From assembly GCA_017626625.1 (NCBI GenBank), contig JAGAIK010000400.1, positions 1-7,952 on the forward strand: DNA of 7,952 nt. The letters run 5' to 3'. This DNA is from Roseburia sp. (lineage in GTDB: Bacteria; Bacillota; Clostridia; Lachnospirales; Lachnospiraceae). The notes below the pieces were generated by a model. It saw nothing but the letters and a program-made list of their open reading frames with translations, had not been told where the DNA came from and did no database searches. Below, piece after piece: positions 6,200-7,952 of the stretch (positions are counted from its first letter, which is position 1; each line of letters begins with the position of its first letter). The position numbers were made by a program, and so were the translations under genes.

Positions 6200-6233
6200 T
6201 CTCCTAAATAAAAGAAACGAATTTTTTAGGGGA
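6200..6233. repeat. Inverted repeat between the divergent promoters
   Basis: TCTCCTAAA (6200-6208) can pair with TTTAGGGGA (6225-6233), nine pairs including one G-U, around a 16-nt AT-rich centre. It is upstream of both predicted transcript starts, so it would act as a DNA site rather than an RNA structure, if it acts at all. It differs in sequence from the LacI-type operator. Confidence 0.3.
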
Positions 6234-6253
6234 AAACAGGTACAAAGTAGGGA

Positions 6254-6282
6254 TTGCTTTTTTGAAAAAATTGTTCAATAAT
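6254..6282 (+). promoter_or_regulatory. Probable promoter of the LacI-family gene
   Basis: TTGCTT (6254-6259) and AATAAT (6277-6282) are 17 bp apart. The spacer contains TTTTTTGAAAAAA (6258-6270), a 13-bp A-tract palindrome, and an overlapping TTGAA-N7-TTCAA inverted repeat (6262-6278) that touches the -10. The predicted start is near 6289. The -35 is weak, suggesting a modestly expressed regulator. Confidence 0.5.
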
Positions 6283-6284
6283 AG

Positions 6285-6314
6285 AGGTAGTTGCGCAGGT
6301 AGTTGTTCTACCGC
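6285..6314 (+). repeat. Tandem AGGTAGTTG repeat and small hairpin in the lacI-type leader
   Basis: AGGTAGTTG occurs at 6285-6293 and again at 6297-6305 (12-bp period). The second copy also forms a hairpin GGTAG-TTGTT-CTACC (6298-6312). It overlaps the predicted transcript start of the regulator, a fitting place for autoregulation, and contains GTTGC, a fragment shared with the galactosidase operator half-site. This is suggestive only. Confidence 0.35.
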
Positions 6315-6334
6315 AGAAATGAGGGAGTATTTGT

Positions 6335-7339
6335 ATGGAAGAACAGAAAAATATCACAATCGCAGATGTTGCGGAGGCATTGGGTGTGTCTAAGACAACG
6401 GTTTCCCGTGCCATTTCGGGAAAGGGGCGGATAGGAAAGGAAACCAGAGAGCGGGTGCTTGCCTATATCGAAGAGCATGATTATAAACCGAATGTAATTG
6501 CGAAAAGCTTAGCCCAGTCAAAGACCTATAACTTCTGCGTGGTGATGCCGGGGGAATATGATGTGGTGGATTTGACCTTTTTCCAGGAATGCCTGTTCGG
6601 GATACAGGAGATTGCCGGAATTATGGAATACGATATTTTACTGTCCATCTGCAAAAAAAATGATATTTCTTCCTTAGAGCGTATCATTGCCAACCGCAAG
6701 GTGGACGGGGTGATTTTGATGCGCACGTTTGTGGAGGATGACCAGATAGAATTTTTACAGCAAAAAGTACCTTTTGTAACGATTGGCAGCGCCAGCGCCG
6801 CTTATCCGGGGGTGATTCAGATAGATCACAATCATAAGGGGGCGTGTAAGGAGCTGACTTCCATTATATTGATGAAGCAGATGAAAAAGGTGGCGCTTAT
6901 CGGCGGAGATGAGAATCACGTGGTAACCCAGAGCCGCCTGCGGGGGTTTCGGGAGGCTTATCAGAAAATGGGGGAGACGGTAGACGAGAGCATGATATTT
7001 TTAAACCAGGACAATCATGTGCTGGTGGATAAAGCGGTGGAAGAGGCGTTAGAGCGGAAAGTGGACTGCATTTTGTGCATGGACGATGCCATCTGCAGCC
7101 GTGTGTTAAAAAATCTGCGGGAACGGCATGTAAAAATCCCGGCAGATGTTAGGGTGGCGTCTTTTTACAACAGTACGGTTCTGGAAAATAATATTCCTTC
7201 GATTACTTCGCTGAAATTTGATGCTAGGGAACTTGGAATGGTGACCTGCAGGACGCTGCTGGATTTAGTGGAGGGGCAGGAGGTGAAGGAGCGGACTCTG
7301 CTGCCCTACGAGGTGGTGTTAAAGGAATCTACAAAATAG
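6335..7339 (+). CDS. LacI/GalR-family transcriptional regulator, likely repressor of the beta-galactosidase gene
   Basis: The 334-residue protein has an N-terminal LacI helix-turn-helix (ITIADVAEALGVSKTTVSRA, residues 7-26), followed by the hinge-helix segment YKPNVIAKSLAQSKT. A periplasmic-binding-protein-like sensor domain of about 60-330 follows, with VDGVILM, VPFVTIG, GCKELTS-like and VALIGGD strands and the C-terminal LPYEVVLKES. Length is normal for the family. GAGGGAG (6321-6327) lies 7 nt before ATG 6335. It is divergent from the GH42 gene, and a CG-centred palindrome lies at that gene's transcript start, so it most likely represses the galactosidase and is released by a galactoside or derived sugar. 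The effector cannot be read from sequence. It stops with TAG and no clear terminator follows: a weak CCCG/CGGG stem near 7370-7387 lacks a U-run. Some transcripts may therefore continue towards the hip genes. Confidence 0.92.
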   Translation: MEEQKNITIADVAEALGVSKTTVSRAISGKGRIGKETRERVLAYIEEHDYKPNVIAKSLAQSKTYNFCVVMPGEYDVVDLTFFQECLFGIQEIAGIMEYDILLSICKKNDISSLERIIANRKVDGVILMRTFVEDDQIEFLQQKVPFVTIGSASAAYPGVIQIDHNHKGACKELTSIILMKQMKKVALIGGDENHVVTQSRLRGFREAYQKMGETVDESMIFLNQDNHVLVDKAVEEALERKVDCILCMDDAICSRVLKNLRERHVKIPADVRVASFYNSTVLENNIPSITSLKFDARELGMVTCRTLLDLVEGQEVKERTLLPYEVVLKESTK

Positions 7340-7387
7340 GGGAGAAGGTATATGGAAAAGCCTGATACCTATCCCGGCGGTCGGGGA

Positions 7388-7416
7388 TTGACTTTGGACG
7401 GAATTATTTTTATAAT
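7388..7416 (+). promoter_or_regulatory. Near-consensus sigma-A promoter of the hipBA operon
   Basis: TTGACT (7388-7393) and TATAAT (7411-7416) are 17 bp apart, 11 of 12 consensus bases. The predicted start is near 7423, inside the first operator copy. The strength fits an autorepressed toxin-antitoxin promoter. Confidence 0.8.
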
Positions 7417-7420
7417 ATTT

Positions 7421-7440
7421 ATAGATAATATGTTATCCAA
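7421..7440. promoter_or_regulatory. hip operator 1 (imperfect palindrome over the transcript start)
   Basis: ATAGATAA-N4-TTATCCAA. The left arm is identical to that of operator 2, and the right arm matches its TTATC. It overlaps the predicted start of transcription, so occupancy by the antitoxin would block the promoter. Confidence 0.65.
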
Positions 7441-7461
7441 AAACGCATAAAAACGGCAAAA

Positions 7462-7481
7462 ATAGATAAAATATTATCTAT
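7462..7481. promoter_or_regulatory. hip operator 2 (perfect 8-bp-arm palindrome)
   Basis: ATAGATAA-AATA-TTATCTAT, perfect 8-bp arms around 4 bp. It begins 41 bp after operator 1 starts, close to four helical turns, so two antitoxin dimers would sit on the same DNA face. HipB proteins typically bind several such palindromes upstream of their own gene. Confidence 0.75.
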
Positions 7482-7507
7482 ACCAAATGAAAAGCAGGAG
7501 CAGCAGG

Positions 7508-7786
7508 ATGGAAGCTTTATTATGGGAAACAGCGGAAGAGATAAATCTGGCACTTGCCAAGCGGGTGAGAAATATCCGGAAACGCCGTTCTATTTCACAG
7601 GAAAAACTGAGTGCAATGAGCGGTGTAAGCTACGGCTCTATTAAGAGGTTTGAGGCTTCCGGGCAGATTTCACTGCTGTCTTTGACAAAGATTGCCATGG
7701 CGCTGGATTTGACGGAGGAAATCCGAAGCCTGTTTACAGAAGTGACATATCGTAGTATAGAGGAGGTTGTTCGGGATGGCAGATAA
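7508..7786 (+). CDS. hipB: HipB-like XRE-family antitoxin and autorepressor
   Basis: The 92-residue protein has a Cro/C1-type helix-turn-helix at about 17-70 (KRVRNIRKRRSISQEKLSAM, then GVSYGSIKRFEASG and SLTKIAMALDL). A short tail (SLFTEVTYRSIEEVVRDGR) is of the kind that contacts the HipA partner. It should bind the two upstream palindromes, repress its own operon, and neutralise HipA by complex formation. I chose ATG 7508 because AGGAG (7496-7500) lies 7 nt upstream. An in-frame ATG at 7487 has no ribosome binding site and starts close to operator 2; it would add seven residues. The end overlaps the HipA start by 11 nt, so the two are probably co-translated. Identity as HipB rests mainly on this pairing with HipA. 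Confidence 0.87.
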   Translation: MEALLWETAEEINLALAKRVRNIRKRRSISQEKLSAMSGVSYGSIKRFEASGQISLLSLTKIAMALDLTEEIRSLFTEVTYRSIEEVVRDGR

Positions 7787-7952
7787 ACGTCTGGAGGTTT
7801 TCCTTGGGGAGCGCCATGTGGGGACGCTTGCCCTGACTGCGGACAGGAAGGGGGCATTTGAGTATACGGACGAGTGGATAACCCACGGTTTTTCCATCAG
7901 TCCCTTTTCCCTGCCTTTGAAAAAACAGGTATTTATCCCGCAGAAGGATTAT
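7776..7952 (+). CDS. hipA: HipA-family serine/threonine kinase toxin, N-terminal part (cut by right edge)
   Basis: The first 59 residues are visible. They match the N-terminal HipA subdomain: a strand pair LEVFLGERHVGTLAL (6-20), then FEYTDEWITHGFSISPFSLP (28-47), ending in LKKQVFIP. HipA proteins are kinases that inactivate a translation factor such as glutamyl-tRNA synthetase and cause growth arrest or persistence. The kinase core and its ATP and catalytic residues lie outside the window, so activity and target cannot be judged. ATG 7776 has AGGAGG (7761-7766) 9 nt upstream, inside the end of the antitoxin gene, and the reading frames overlap by 11 nt. Order antitoxin-then-toxin and shared promoter are normal for hipBA. 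Confidence 0.85.
   Translation, partial: MADKRLEVFLGERHVGTLALTADRKGAFEYTDEWITHGFSISPFSLPLKKQVFIPQKDY

Noticed and set aside
7352..7450. A 32-codon ORF (MEKPDTYPGG...) after the lacI-type gene, with GGGGAGAAGG just upstream
   Set aside because: The hip promoter and operator 1 lie inside it, the end is very AT-rich and hydrophobic by composition, and it matches no family I know. It might be a remnant of a lost downstream gene, but I cannot support it as real.

Overview
The window reads like a chromosomal stretch of a low-to-mid GC Firmicute, most likely a Clostridia/Lachnospiraceae gut-type bacterium. The grounds are strong AGGAGG-type ribosome binding sites, sigma-A promoters with TATAAT boxes (often extended -10), GTG and ATG starts, and the kinds of protein present: a PNPOx-fold flavoprotein, a membrane-anchored YkuD transpeptidase, a GH42 beta-galactosidase with a divergent LacI regulator, and a hipBA module. 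Genus-level assignment is inference. No tRNA, rRNA, CRISPR array or insertion sequence was recognised.

Layout. 1-332 (+) holds the tail of an unidentified AT-rich gene and a small gene that overlaps it by 4 nt. The small gene is readable only through a -1 shift at A AAA AAG (114-120). 390-818 (+) encodes a pyridoxamine-5'-phosphate-oxidase-like flavoprotein. It converges on 857-1570 (-), a PAP2-type membrane phosphatase with a GTG start, and both share a 14-bp hairpin (840-874) whose loop contains the phosphatase stop codon. 1571-1990 is a divergent control region: an extended -10 promoter for PAP2, AT-rich TTAAGA-type repeats, a promoter with both consensus hexamers, and a roughly 180-nt leader ending in a hairpin beside the ribosome binding site. 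1991-3811 (+) is a membrane-anchored L,D-transpeptidase with a Gln/Pro/Asp/Asn/Thr-rich repeat tail. The repeat continues in frame beyond its TAG stop, across a second TAG, to a third at 3923-3925.

4069-6084 (-) is a cytoplasmic GH42 beta-galactosidase. It diverges from a LacI-family regulator (6335-7339, +). A CAACCGGTTG palindrome lies just after the predicted start of the galactosidase transcript, with an 8-base half-site repeat 31 bp further on. This looks like a local sugar-responsive switch in which the regulator represses the enzyme until a galactoside-derived inducer appears.

The right end (7388-7952, +) is a hipBA toxin-antitoxin operon: a near-consensus promoter, two copies of a 20-bp operator 41 bp apart, a HipB-like antitoxin, and the first 59 residues of a HipA kinase cut by the window edge. 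The two genes overlap by 11 nt.

Most of this is recognisable biology. The least ordinary points are the slippery-site small gene at the left edge, the amber-interrupted repeat tail of the transpeptidase, the structured leader before the transpeptidase, and the paired hip operators. None by itself proves a new system.
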